64,000 nt of DNA, taken from contig CAMQGK010000634.1 of assembly GCA_947000775.1 (NCBI GenBank), positions 20,701,501 to 20,765,500 of the forward strand, written 5' to 3'. The notes beneath the pieces are model-generated. The model was given only the letters and a program-made list of their open reading frames with translations. It did no database searches and was not told where the DNA came from. A program made the translations under genes and the position numbers. Positions 27,071 through 38,488 of this stretch are shown here, one piece after another. Source of the stretch: Pterois miles (Eukaryota; Chordata; Actinopteri; Perciformes; Scorpaenidae). The stretch's first letter is position 1; every line of letters begins with the position of its first letter.

Positions 27071-27275
27071 ATGTGTACTGTCATTTCAGTGTAGGAGTGA
27101 TGGACGAGGCAGCGAGTCTCCTTAGAAATGACTCATCCGAACCTCGTCCCAACTCATGCTCCAACAGCTCTTCATTCCGCCCCTTACTGAATCCACGAGG
27201 AGATTTTAATGAGTCAGAGTTGTGGTTTCTCTACATTAAGGCATGTGGTGACCCATCAGGGGGACCTAATGAGTG
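27071..27275 (+). CDS. Candidate coding exon, unidentified product
   Basis: A good acceptor (pyrimidine-rich CCCTTCCTTCTCCTTTGCAG ending at 27070) precedes an open stretch. An ATG at 27100 in good context (GTGATGG) opens a frame that stays open to the donor-like GTGAGA at 27276; a second, better donor GGGTGAGTG begins at 27283 but lies past the in-frame TGA at 27277-27279. The peptide starts MDEAASLLRNDSSEPRPNS and is Asn/Ser-rich (two N-x-S motifs), as in some extracellular N-termini, then reads FNESELWFLYIKACGDPSG. I do not recognise the protein. The gene, if real, would have its other exons outside or be a chance frame. No neighbouring exon was found within the window. Confidence 0.2.
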
Positions 27276-29339
27276 GTGAGAGGGTGAGTGAGATACAAGG
27301 AGGTTTGGGGTTATGGGGGTATCATCTATTGAAACATCATCACAGAAATACAGTCGATCCAAAATGGTGTGAATCCTTAGCGCTGTATGTTAAATGCAGC
27401 ATACAGAGGTGAGAGGAGTGGGGAGGATATGTTTTTCAATTTCTATGCAACAAAGCTGAAGGGACCTGACTGTTTAGTAGTAGAACAAGTTCATGCAGGG
27501 CACATCCAGTACATCAGAGTCTTATGACAAATAGCAATACGGTTAGATATGGTGGAAAATATTTTACTCTTTGAGGGAGCTCTCAAAGAATCTGAGCAGG
27601 AATGAGGATTCTGCTGAGAGAGCTAATACCTCCTCAACAAACATAAACAAACATGAATCTTAGTTAAATAAACAATAGGCTTAGCAAGAATACAGCACAT
27701 AAAGATGTCTGGGTGGTGGAGCAAGCTGGGGCAGGAAACAGCGATGGCGTGAACAGTAGACTTATAACGATAAGTTTCTGGTTTTATTATAACTGAACTT
27801 AACTGCATGCATATAAATGGACATGACTAGCGACATGACAGCTAATGGCAATCAGCTGATTATTGTTGTTTTGTGAAAAAGCTTTGTCACAATGCTTTTT
27901 TCAGATAATCCAATGGTTTATTTAGCATAAGAATTATAATTATTTTCTTAGCCCTAAAAGGGACACTCAATCAGTTTAGCCACCTTAGGTGTGGCGTAAC
28001 CCGCTAAATTACTAGCTCAAAGATCTCTGTTTTGGTTTTGTTGGTGGCATCTATAGCAATAAGCAGTAATTGCAGATGTGTTTTTGGATCTTACATCCCA
28101 GAGATCCAAACAGTGTGCTCCGCTTGTAATTTTTCCCGGCAATCGCCACAGACGCTCAAGTTCTTATTACTGCAAATACAAGGGCTTTCATCAGTCAGCC
28201 ATAGGCTCAGTCACCATTGTGTTACCTCATCAGGCAACCCGGGCACACTGTCAACTCGACCGATGACTGGGCAGTGCACCTCGGCATAGGTTGTGTTGCC
28301 TAAACTTTAGGCAACACCAACCACGAATTAGTACTTGCCGGGTTACAGATCACTGAATTGCCACCTGCATCAGTCCCCCGGATTTGGGGAAATTAAGAAT
28401 GGAGACTTCATCTTCCTACAGACTGATGCAGCTGCGCAAGTTGTTGCAGTCGACTTCCAGCAATGGCAACTCTCAAATCAACATATTTCATTGGTCAGCT
28501 GCTCCAAGGATGCAATACTGTGGCTTGCATGTCAATTAAAAATGAAGTCAGCGGGATGGTCAGTCATCACTTCCTGGATGGGGTCGAACAATCCTCGCCC
28601 CCAACATGAAACTGGCCAACTGGAACACAATGCCAGAAGGCTTGGATGACTGAAGTAAAACAAAATGGCAATTCAGTCTGATTATCAGGCAACAGCCATA
28701 ATGGTAAAATCCACCCTAAAACATCGTCATTATTTTTTATGTGTTACTTGCAATGATGTTGGATGTAGCTTTGTAGCTTTTTTAATGTAGTGGCGAGTGT
28801 AATCTCTTAAAATTGATGGTGTGTGTTTTGGTTTATCCCAGGTCAAGGCAGGAATGAGGATAAGTACACTGGATTACACTCTTTTTTTTCCAGTAAAAGT
28901 CCAGCAAAAAGCGTGACGATACAGCTAAAAACCACAGTTATGCAAAGCAGCCAGACATCATATCTATTCTGAGGAAGCACAAAATGTTGAGTCAGGCTTT
29001 CACTTGTCAGGATGGTAAATGCTTCTGCTAGACTGTGGAATTACATTATACTCGTAGTATCTGTTCATGATTTCAAACCTAGAAAGTTGAGGGGCCCCTG
29101 GCATTACCCAAGGTGCATCTGACTTAATTTTCACCTCAGAAAAACAAATGGGACATTTCCTCTCCAGAGAAGCAAAACAGGAGACATAGCAGGGCACAGT
29201 GTGGAGAATATAAAGTACCTGAACAGGGGATGGCATTTAACTCAAGACTAGGCTGTCAACAGTACACACCCCATCCTCCAAGTAATGAGCCTTCACATTT
29301 CCATCTTTATGAGAAAAGTGCTAACATTTTAAACTGGAT
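27276..29339. other. Mostly unique DNA, no gene established
   Basis: The region includes frames of 104 codons at 28335-28649 and 85 codons at 28032-28289 without recognisable motifs, and a 16-bp-arm hairpin at 28289-28322 (see findings). Confidence 0.45.
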
Positions 29340-30162
29340 TTTAATCTAGTTGGGTGGACGCTGGACTTATTGACTGATACGTCCTAGTGTGTGAAGCTCT
29401 TTTTCCAATCAGCTGCACTGGTTCTCCTCAAGGCTGCTGTCTCTCCCCACTTATATATATTCTTCTGTCGCAGTAACCATGCAAACAGACAAATTATCAA
29501 ATGATCAGATGATTCTGTGATCAGATGGCTGTATCTTCATGTGATGACTCCTTTCTTCAATTAAATGTTTGACATGCAATTTAGGCAGACTTCTAATCCT
29601 GTACTAACAACTATCACAGGAGCTGGCATCGAGTTGGTGGATAGCTGTAAATACTTGAGCATTGTGCTTGAGAACAAACTGTTTTGAATCACATGCTGCT
29701 TCCACAGTGAAAAGGGTCCAACAATGCCTATTTTTAAATGTGTTCTTTTAATGTCTCCTCTGAGATGATGACCCATTTTTACAGAGGTTTTTATTAAATA
29801 AGTTTTAATGTCCCTTATTGTTGCTTGTTGTGGGAACTTGACTTTTGTCAACAATGTCAAAGTGGCTAGTAAGAGTTCAGGGGGAGTCAAGCCACTTTAG
29901 AGGCTTTTATAACAAGCAGGTGCTTACGCAGGATACTTCCCTTCTCAAGGGCCTAGATCAGCCCCGGACAGAGTTTGAACTTTTACCTTCAGCTTTTAAA
30001 GTGCCTGTTACAAGGACCAAGAGATTTAATGTTTCCTTTGTCCCTGCTGCCATCAAGCCCCAAGAGCACTGGGCTTTAGAGCAAATTTTTGTCCTGGCCA
30101 AACGGTGGAATAACAGCTTTTGTCTGTCACGTGATGCCATTGGGCCCAAAAATCATTAGGTC
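29340..30162 (+). pseudogene. Decayed LINE reverse transcriptase (L2/CR1/Rex-like), C-terminal part
   Basis: Translated pieces follow the order of a non-LTR retrotransposon ORF2 from the middle of the RT domain to the C-terminus. WTLDLLTD lies near 29354. The hallmark GSPQGCCLSPLIYIL starts at 29420 (the usual G-x-PQG-C-x-LSPLLY). In other frames come ELVDSCKYLSIVLENKL at about 29630, STVKRVQQCLFL at about 29700 and MMTHFYRGFY at about 29766. From 29845 to 30159 an uninterrupted frame reads FELLPSAFKVPVTRTKRFN and VSFVPAAIK, the conserved tail of teleost L2/Rex-type ORF2. Stops and at least two frame changes break the upstream part. The YADD-type box region is decayed. No 5' half is present, as in a 5'-truncated insertion. 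The exact clade is not settled by eye. Confidence 0.85.
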
Positions 30163-30179
30163 CTAAACGTTGTAAAATG

Positions 30180-30440
30180 CACAAGTAGCCAAATACAGAG
30201 CTATTTCTCTTCCTCCGTTCATGTGAATGAGATACAAACCGAGGCTGGACCGAGGGCTGCGAGGTTGAGTTAATCTATGAGCCCAATGGATGCAGAATGA
30301 TCGCCGAAAGGTCGGGTACTTTATCACTCAGCAGTCGAGCCATTTTGGCTTCATGTTCCACTGAGCATTTCCCATAGGAATGAACGGTAGCCCGCCTCCA
30401 ACACTGTATCCAGTTCTCTTTATACATCCATGGCTGCCAT
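30180..30440 (-). repeat. Interspersed repeat R3, copy 2 (reverse)
   Basis: This is the reverse complement of 8395-8690: TTCATGTGAATGAGAT, GTCGAGCCATTTTGGCTTCA, CCATAGGAATGAACG and TTTATACATCCATGG correspond in order. Confidence 0.75.
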
Positions 30441-31034
30441 TCACATGTCAAACGGCAGATAGTAGCCTATTAAACTTGTTCATTTGCTTAGATTACAGTG
30501 TTTACAAGTTTCAGAAGCTGAATCACTCTGTAATATATCTCCTGTTTCTTGTTGCTGTGATCAGTGTTTTGGGCTTTGTGTGTTTTGTATGTAACCTGGC
30601 TGTAACCTTTGCTCTGCAAAGCATTTTTATCTTTATGTAGGCCTATACTTTACTCATGTAAAGATGCTGCTCAAATGAACAAAAACCTAAACATTGTTAA
30701 AATCCTTGTAGGATATCAAAGACACCCCTTAATTTTCACCAAGTTTCAAGAAGTGCACCAACAATATGTTTTGGTGACACAATGCAATCCAGGGTAACTG
30801 CCGACCCTGATTGCCTATTATTGCACGTATTATATATATTTTTTCACTTTTCTGTTCTCAATTGCTCCATTCATTATTTCTGTGTATCATCACTGACCCA
30901 TTTAGGAGTCCCTCTCCAATTGTTTTCTATGGATTCCTGCAGAGCCATAAGCATAGCAGGTATAGGTGAATCTATTCATAGGGGCACCCAAATGAGGGAA
31001 GATGATTTTTTTAAATTTCTTTTTATTAGGCTCT
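30441..31034. other. Unique DNA, no gene seen
   Basis: Several short hydrophobic frames (86 codons at 30380-30640 and 30782-31042) exist, without recognisable family. Confidence 0.45.
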
Positions 31035-31369
31035 TATTGTAGCTCAGTCTGTAGGGAGTTGGCTTGGGAACCGGAGGGTCACCGGTTCAAGTCCCGCCAT
31101 GGACCAAGAACTGAGTGTGAACTGGTAGCTGGAGAGGTGCCAGTTTACCTCTTGGGCACTGCCGAGGTGCCCCTGAGCAAGGCACCAAACCCCCAACTGC
31201 TCGGGGCGCTTGTCAGGAGCAGCCCCCTCACTCTGACACCTCTCCATTGTTGCATGTTTGTGCATGTGTGTGTTCGGGTCTGCATGTACTGTGTATAAGT
31301 TAACAACAGAGTGAAAAAATTGAATTTCCCCTCGTGGGACTAATAAAGGACTATCTTCTTCTTCTTCTA
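31035..31369 (+). mobile_element. tRNA-derived SINE (family S2)
   Basis: The tRNA-like head GTAGCTCAGTCTGTAGGGAG (A box) and exact B box GGTTCAAGTCC (31084-31094) are followed by TTTACCTCTTGGGCACTGCC, GAGGTGCCCCTGAGCAAGGC, CAGCCCCCTCACTCTGACA, then the 3' end GTGGGACTAATAAAGGA and a (CTT)n tail. The same family is at 48100-48396 and, corrupted, at 15425-15640. Its first few bases seem truncated (no GGGGCGGCA lead as at 48 kb). Confidence 0.92.
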
Positions 31370-31689
31370 TTATTAAGCACTATTTTCTGGGTTGCCCATA
31401 GCATCACCTGTCAGCTTATAAGTACCTTGAGTTAATGTCAGTGTCCCACATTAAATGTATTAGGAGAATTTGGAAAGACTATTTAGGGGAATAACCTACA
31501 ACATGATTTTGAGAAATACAGTTTGTGATCTGCATGGATTAATCTCAAGGACAAAGCTAAGCAGTTTCTGTGTGAGTGCATGAACACAGTGATTGGTGGT
31601 GGAACTGGCTGCGATGCAAGGGACGCCAGCTAAAATCATGCCTAGAGCACCAAACTGGTCTGGGCTGGCTCTGTATTCCCGAACAATAT

Positions 31690-31905
31690 AACAGCATAGC
31701 TCTTAGGAATGTCAGCAAATGTTAGCGTTGCTAACATCCAAACCGAGATGGTGCACACAATAAATGTTATACCTAGCTGCTTAACATCAGCGTTGCCATT
31801 GATAGCATGCATATATTAGCATTTAGCTTGAAGCACTGCTGTGCCTCATTACAGCCTCACAGAGCTGCTAGCATGGCTGTGAAGTATTGGTCTTGTTTGA
31901 ATAGC
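31690..31905 (+). repeat. Repeat R2 fragment (tail end)
   Basis: TATTAGCATTTAGCTTGAAG, CACTGCTGTGCC and CAGAGCTGCTAGCATGGCTG continue the R2 element beyond the part seen at 7515-8170. Words with GTTAGC and GCTAAC in the left half fit the same family. Confidence 0.6.
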
Positions 31906-32751
31906 AGCAGGCGAATGGAATGCTATGCTGCCTTCTGAATTAGCTTGTGTGCATCCACATTACGGCATGTGTGGTTTCCTTGTAACTCACAATGGAGACA
32001 TGCAGTTAGTTTCCCTCTGAACAAACCTTGAAATTCCTGGTTGTGATTTCAGGTCTTGAGGAGTGTACTCTGTTATATCTAGCTTGTACAACAAGGTATT
32101 GCCATGGAATCAAAAAGGGCACTTATTTGCTTTTGTAGGAATGCTCTGTACGACGCAATTATCCATGCATAATTACCCCGTGCAATATGATGGATTTCAC
32201 AGCTTGCGTTTTACAGCGTGGGAGCTAATGCAAGTCGACAGGAACAATTCCTCTTCATTAGACCATTCCAACATCCTTAGTGACACACGACGCCCGCGTT
32301 CACGCGATTGGAGAAAATACACAAACCGACAACACTGCCATATGCACCCTGATTCTGTCTGCAGTCTTCATTAAGACTGAGCAAAATATTCCAGTATAGA
32401 AACACCTTTCTTCTAACCAGCCAGCAGTATCCCTCCAAAACAGAGGACTTCAGACTTTGATCAGAGGGACAGATGTTGGCAGGCAGCTTCTGTAATCCAA
32501 TCACAGTGAAGCATATTGCCAAAATGTTTCTTGTGACACACTGGCAGCTGTGACAACAAACCTTATTGTCATAGTAGATGCATCTGTGAAGCTACAGCAG
32601 TGGATATACTGCTCTGTGAAGATAAGTGATAGTGCCTTTAAAGAGCACAAACACAGTCTTTTGGAGGTGTTGTGTATGTGTAGTGGTGTAACGTGACATC
32701 CAAACAGGAATTTATAACATTAAGTCAATTTCCAACGTTTGTCAAAGTCAC

Positions 32752-32754
<3 letters not shown>
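31906..32754. other. Unique DNA, no gene seen
   Basis: A frame of 103 codons at 32063-32374 has no recognisable domain. Confidence 0.45.

Positions 32755-32788
<34 letters not shown>
32755..32788. repeat. (TG)n microsatellite
   Basis: Seventeen uninterrupted TG units. Confidence 0.98.
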
Positions 32789-32791
<3 letters not shown>

Positions 32792-32870
32792 ACAAGGTTG
32801 CGTAGTAGTAGTGAGTTATTTGAAAATGCCACCAAAACCATAAAAATAATGTGATTAATTAATAAGAATT

Positions 32871-33582
32871 AGGGCTGTCAAAGTTAACGTGATAATAACG
32901 CATTAACGCAAATTTGTTTAAACACCACTAATTTCTGTCTTCATCGCATTGATGCTAACAATCTTCTGGAGGTGATAGCGGGCTCAGTTTTAAAATTAGA
33001 ATGAAGATACTGGCATTCTATGAAACTAGAAAACCACTGGCACAAACATGTCCTATTAACTTGTTGCGAAGGACGTTAAATAACGCTCAAACTTGCACTA
33101 CATTTTGGCGAGGAAAAGCTGGCATGACCATTTTCAAAGGGGTCCCTTGACCTCTGACCTCAAGACATGTGAATGTAAATGGGTTCTATGGGTACCTACA
33201 ATTCTCCCCTTTACAGATACATCCACTTTATGATAATCACATGCAGTTTGGGGCAAGTCATAGTCAAGTCAGCACACTGACAGCTGTTGTTTGCCTGTTG
33301 GGCTGCAGTTTGCCATGTTACGATTTAATAATATTTCTTTACAATAAATGCAGTACCTGTGAGAGTTTCTGGACAATATTTGTTATTGTTTTGTGTTATT
33401 AATTTATTTCCAATAATAAATAAATGCATATATTTGCATAGAGCAATCATAGTTGCCCCCTCCCATGTTGATAAGAGCACTGAAAACTTGACAAATCTCC
33501 CTTTAAGGTACATTTTGAACAAAAAAATGTGCGATTAATTGTAATTGATTGCAATTAAATATTTCAACTGATTGACAGCCCT
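32871..33582 (+). mobile_element. TIR element H1, copy 1 (non-autonomous, hAT-like)
   Basis: Both ends carry the inverted repeat AGGGCTGTCAA (32871-32881; complement TTGACAGCCCT with one mismatch at 33572-33582). The subterminal regions are rich in GTTAACG, CATTAACGC and GATTAATTG. An imperfect 8-bp flank duplication, ATAAGAAT versus ATAAAAAC (6 of 8), would fit a hAT-type insertion. No transposase is encoded. Other copies are at 38489-39050, 49300-49662 and 55750-56238. Confidence 0.85.
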
Positions 33583-34475
33583 AATAAAAACATGTACCCA
33601 GTAATGAAATCACTGCCTTGGAAAGATAAAACACAGGAGCAGTCAATTTACATGCAAAGCCAACACTGTGCGCATGCTACATTAACTTTATAACTAATTA
33701 AAAGGCAAAGACAAACATTTCACCCACACTCCTGGTGTTCAACATGTCTATTTCCTATCTAAATCTGCGAGAGCTTGGTATGTTAGAGGTTTTTATAGAA
33801 CGGTATGTGTGTGCAGATTAGGACTGGATACAAATGGCCACCGTATGTTCCCATTGGATCACTGCCATCCATGGTATGTGCAGTTCTGCTTGCTTGCGTT
33901 CAACATAACATTATATTAGAGCTCTTGAGGATGGTGGAGCGCATGCACTGTGAAGTGTATGTCTGTTTTGTACCCTTTTTTCTCAGCTCATCCTTGCAGG
34001 AGAGGAGACAGGGGCGGGGGCTTGTTGGTAGGTTGGTAATTGAGGATATGGTAGGGGTTAGAGACAAGGCCCCTACGGAAATCCCCAGCAGATCGGCCAT
34101 TATCCGCCAGTGAGGATTGGGTAGCTGCTCCACAGCTGACATTTCCATTTATATCTGTCACGTTTGTATTCCGAGGAAATAGAAAGAACACGAGACAGAG
34201 AGAGAAAGGGAGGAGGAAGCAGTTGATGTGATGCTTGTTTATGGCTCTAAACAAAAAGTTTGAAAGCTTCTCTCTGTGCCACAACAACAGATTGGGGTAT
34301 AAGTGACTGTTTGTGGAGTGTGTTGGGGGCTCACAGTCTTACACCTGAAAGGTGGACTTGTAAGAGAAGCACAGGTGTGCGTTCTCATTGGGTCAAGGGG
34401 GCATCCCAGTGGGAAGTGAATTGATTTTCCTGCAGTTTGGTATCCTTTGTGTGCACACTTGGTCCCTCAATTTAA
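33583..34475. other. Unique DNA, no gene seen
   Basis: Overlapping open frames on both strands at 33805-34287 (82-102 codons) have no recognisable motif. Confidence 0.45.
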
Positions 34476-35032
34476 TTAAAGCTGCAGTAGGTAGAATTGG
34501 AGCCAATATGGTTAAAAAATGAATTTTTATAAAACGGTCGCTACCTGACAGCAGTGCAGGAGACAGGTAATGTAAAAAAGAAATCATGTTCCTCGGTGTC
34601 CTCCTTTGCTCCTCATATCATCTGCAAGATTTCACAGCTGGAGCAAACTTTCACATTTTACAGCTAAACAGTAACTACAAGACATTTCTGAAAACATCTG
34701 AGGAGAGTAAAAAGCATTAAAGTAACAGAATATTGATTCATATTTGATCAGCGCTGCCTAGTTTGACCGTTCAGATCAGATTTTGCGAGTAATTGACAGC
34801 TGCCACTGTTGAATGAACAGCCAATAGGAATGCTCTCTCTCTCTGAAATGATCTGCAATTGGCTAAAGTCTCTTGTCACACGCTAGAGTTTTTTTTAAAT
34901 CCTGAAAACAGCCATGAGGACGTGCAGAAGTCCAGTTTTTTCTCAGAACACTTGAATAACAATATGCTGAAAGGTTATTATGAATTTTTTTTTCCCAATG
35001 ATGCCAAAAACATCTTTCTACTGCAGGTTTAA
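34476..35032 (+). mobile_element. Palindromic MITE family M1, copy B (right arm only)
   Basis: The termini are AGCTGCAGTAGGTAG (34480-34494) and, inverted, CTTTCTACTGCAGGT (ending 35028), each flanked by TTAA (34476-34479 and 35029-35032). After AGATTTCACAGCTGGAG the element passes directly into the right-arm sequence CATTTTACAGCTAAACAG, AACTACAAGACATTTCTGAA, TAACAGAATATTGATTCAT, then AATTGACAGCTGCCA, and lacks the left arm present in copies A and C. Confidence 0.85.
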
Positions 35033-36872
35033 TAGCCATGTCTCGTTGAATTTGTCCTTTTGTTGATATTGTTTTATTGTGAAATAAAAACACCTGTAAT
35101 GAGGATTTTTCGACAGAAAGTATTTCTCAACTATCTTAAATTCTTAAAATCTCTGTAGCCATCTGGGCATCCGTTAGCTAAAGAGAAATGATCAGGCTAT
35201 CTCTATAATGCATTTAAATTAAATGTAATTTTATGAGTTCACTAAAGAATTGATGTGGTGTTGCATGGTTCAAGGCATGGATTATATCAGCCTAAAATTT
35301 GTTCAGCCACAGAAATGAAATTGAACTTATTTTATATTCAAAACTTTCTATTTATTCAGCATCCTTCATGTACTGTATGCGGCGACTGCTGCCAGGCCTT
35401 TTCTTTTTGGAATGAGCTGTGACAAACCACATTAGAATAATGACTGTAATGAACAACATTGCCACCATTATAAAACATAATCCAAACGTTATGTGAGACT
35501 TTGTAGATTTGCGCTTAGTATTCTATTAAACACAGTTTACAGCAGTGAGGCTTTAATAAGTTGCCATGGAAGAAACTACTTTAGCAGCTAATGGAGTTGC
35601 ATAATGTACATTTATGTCTAGGTGCTCTGTGCTTACAAATGCATTCTCTGTTGTTCCTCTCTAAGGCCTTTTTTTCCCTACCTGTCAATTTTCCTACAGT
35701 ATAATTTCCTTGCATTTACATAAAGTGCTCCCTCTGCGACTTCTAACAGCACGATTTCTCCAACTTTATATAAAATCTTTTTCAATTGGTGAGTTAATTG
35801 CACACTTCAAGGTGACAAGCAATCGTCAGTATAGAGGAAACAATTAAATGGAGGAAGAGGAGGAGGGGAAATATATGTGGTGACATTATTGTGAGATGGG
35901 TGTCCCAATATATTTTAAAGTAAACTAAAACAATACATTTAAAGCAGGGTGTACTTTAATACTAATAATACTTTAAACATGGAACTGGTTTATTTATTAA
36001 AAACATTTTTTTACTTAACTGCAGAATAAAGTACATTTGACTTTAACACAATGTGTAAATTGGTCTTTGCTTCCAAGGAAACAAAGAAGGTGAGAGGTCT
36101 CTCACAGGTGAAAAAAAAAAAGTACATCCAAACCAAAGCAGTTGTAATTTATATGTGCCAGACACCCACAGTTTCCTGAACAGCAGGATCTGTCCACTTG
36201 ACTCAGAGTATAAGGACCATGGGATCTGCACGGTAGCAGAATGAATGAGGTGTTGTGTCTGACACCAAGAGATTCGAGTTAATAAATGGTGTGCTTGAAC
36301 TGGGTCTGGCTGTGCAATTGTATTTGGACAGTCTGATGAATTGGGGGCCGGGAGCTGTCCTCACTTTTTACCTAAACAGAGGTGATAATTCATGTCGGAA
36401 AGCTTGGCGTCGTCCTTAAACTGTAGGTAACAGAGAGCCACTGACTGGATTATAGAATGGTGTTCATTTGTCAATGAACACTATGATCAGGTGGATTCAC
36501 CGACAATTTTTATTTCTACCATATAAATGAATACTGTGAAATTACAAATGGATAAATTAACTAATATTAAACTCTCATCCAATGATCAGTATGAATTCTT
36601 ATATCTGTTCTTATAGACTTGACCTGTGGCACTGAACAAGCACCATCTTGGGTGTCGGTGGCATTGTCTCATAACTGCCTGTCTGTGCAATACAACAATA
36701 CCCAACAATACCCATCTACAATCCCACTGAAAATGAGCCAACACAGCAACCCAACAGCTATGAAGAACCAAAGGTGGCAACAGCTGTAGCCTTAGAAAAA
36801 CTTTCACAACGTATATGGGACAAAATCATGGTGCTGCATCAGAGATCAGCAGTATCTTGGTGCATCTGGCTG
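35033..36872. other. Unique DNA, no gene seen
   Basis: No supported feature was found. The frames are short and scattered. Confidence 0.5.
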
Positions 36873-37442
36873 TATGGAAGCCCTGAAAGGCAAGTGAGAC
36901 AAAAAAAATCTTAATCCCAGTTGTTTCTCTCATGCTATGACTTAGGTAGAAAAAAAATGTTTTATCAGATGAAAGAAAATGGTTTTGTCAGGATATGTGA
37001 CAACAGCTGAAACAAGATTTGGCAGGTGACTATTTATTTATTATTTATTTTGGAGGGATCAAGTGTTTGGTTTTGTAACACTCATTTTGGCCACAGAGAC
37101 TGACATGAGTGCACCGCTACCCCATGTACTAAATGGTACTAAAAGCATTAATGTTTTTTTACAGGTGATATTTCATTCATATAATTTTCTAACATGCAAT
37201 TTCTACATTTTTTTTATAGTGCATAGAGAAAAAAATGATGAAATTTCATGAAAAGCTTTTCATGCACAGGTTTCACATATGAAAATAAATACTGATTAAG
37301 GAACTTATAAATATTATCCTGGCAAAACTTTTATTTTCACCTGTTCTTCAGTCAAACACAGAAAAGAAAACAATACACATCACACCTAGAAAATGGATAA
37401 CCTGATTTTTTTTTTTTTTCACTTGCCTCTGAGGGCTTCCAT
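36873..37442. mobile_element. Inverted-repeat element with TA flanks
   Basis: The left end TATGGAAGCCCTGAAAGGCA (continuing AGTGA plus A-run, 36873-36910) is mirrored by TCACTTGCCTCTGAGGGCTT CCATA at the right (37403-37442), about 38 nt with three mismatches outside the A-runs. TA at both outer edges would fit a Tc1/mariner-type target duplication. The interior is AT-rich with no transposase frame. An exact 18-nt palindrome, CATGAAAAGCTTTTCATG, is at 37247-37264. Confidence 0.75.
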
Positions 37443-38123
37443 AAAGCTCAGAGGTATAAACTACAAACAATCCCATAAATCCAGTGTCCAAATCTCTTAG
37501 CTCCACCACAGACTGAAAGCTTAGCTATCTGGCATCAGGATTTCAGGTTGTTCAGAAATGTTTTTGCTTACAAAAATGATTTGGGCTCTCCACGATGACT
37601 GCGTCACGTATGTGAAAAACACAATGTACGATTTCTATTTAAAGCAGGACTGTTAAAAGCAAGAAAAATGATTTATTAACGATGTAAGTGACTCATATCA
37701 CTCACCTTATTGTTAGCTTCTAGTCCACAAAACTGATGCCACATCTGTGCCTGTATGTGTGCGCAAATATAAGAGGCATTTCTGTGACTACCAAAGTGAG
37801 GCTCCTATTTAATATGTCATTCAATCAAACAGGCTGTTTGTATTTGTCTCCATGAGAAAATGTGAATGCTGTTGGATTATATCAGTTCACAACATAATTG
37901 GAAATCGTTATCATGGCTTCATAGGACAACAGCAATTACACTTACAATAGACACTGTAATTGCACTGTGCTGTATTAAAAAAAATGACATTTTTATAATT
38001 GCATGTAAATTTGTTCCTGTCACATCCCACCATGTTTTTTTTTCTCTGATCTTCAGACTTTTCTCTGTCATGTCCATTTCTAATAATTTTCTTCAAGCTG
38101 AGTCTGCAGCATTGCAGTTATAT
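37443..38123. other. Unique DNA, no gene seen
   Basis: Only short frames occur, the longest running into the trinucleotide repeat at 38124. Confidence 0.45.
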
Positions 38124-38146
38124 ACTACTACTACTACTACTACTAC

Positions 38147-38178
<32 letters not shown>
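38124..38178. repeat. (ACT)n(AAT)n microsatellite
   Basis: Eight ACT units are followed by about ten AAT units, ending directly at the truncated SINE. Confidence 0.97.
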
Positions 38179-38480
38179 GTGCAGTGGTTGGCACTGTTGC
38201 CTCACAGCAAAAGGGTCTCAGGTTTGTATCCGGCATGGGTTTTTCTCTGGCTTCCTCCCACAGTCCAAAGACATGCTGTTTAGGTTAATTCATAACTCTA
38301 AATTGCCCGTAGGTGTGAATGTGAGTGTGAATGGACAGACATTGAATTGTCTGTCTCTATGTGCCCTGCGATGGACTGGCGACCTGTCCAGGGTGAACCC
38401 CGTCCTAGACCAGTGTCAGCTGGGATCGGCTCCAGCTCCGCTGTGACCCCTAACGGGATAAGCGGTTGCAGATGGATGGA
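38178..38480 (+). mobile_element. tRNA-derived SINE (family S1), 5'-truncated and internally deleted
   Basis: It begins at GTGCAGTGGTTGGCACTGTT (A box half) and continues through the conserved CTTCCTCCCACAGTCC, AAGACATGCTGTTTAGGTTA, TAAATTGCCCGTAGGTGTG, GACTGGCGACCTGTCCAGG and a short GGAT tail. The B box is mutated (GGTTTGTATCC). Compared with 25983-26396 it lacks the TGTGGAGTTTGC..CCGTGCAAGC section. Confidence 0.88.
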
Positions 38481-38488
38481 AGATAATA

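Noticed and set aside
31002..31298. 98-codon frame and its minus-strand partner
   Set aside because: They lie inside the S2 SINE and are not genes.
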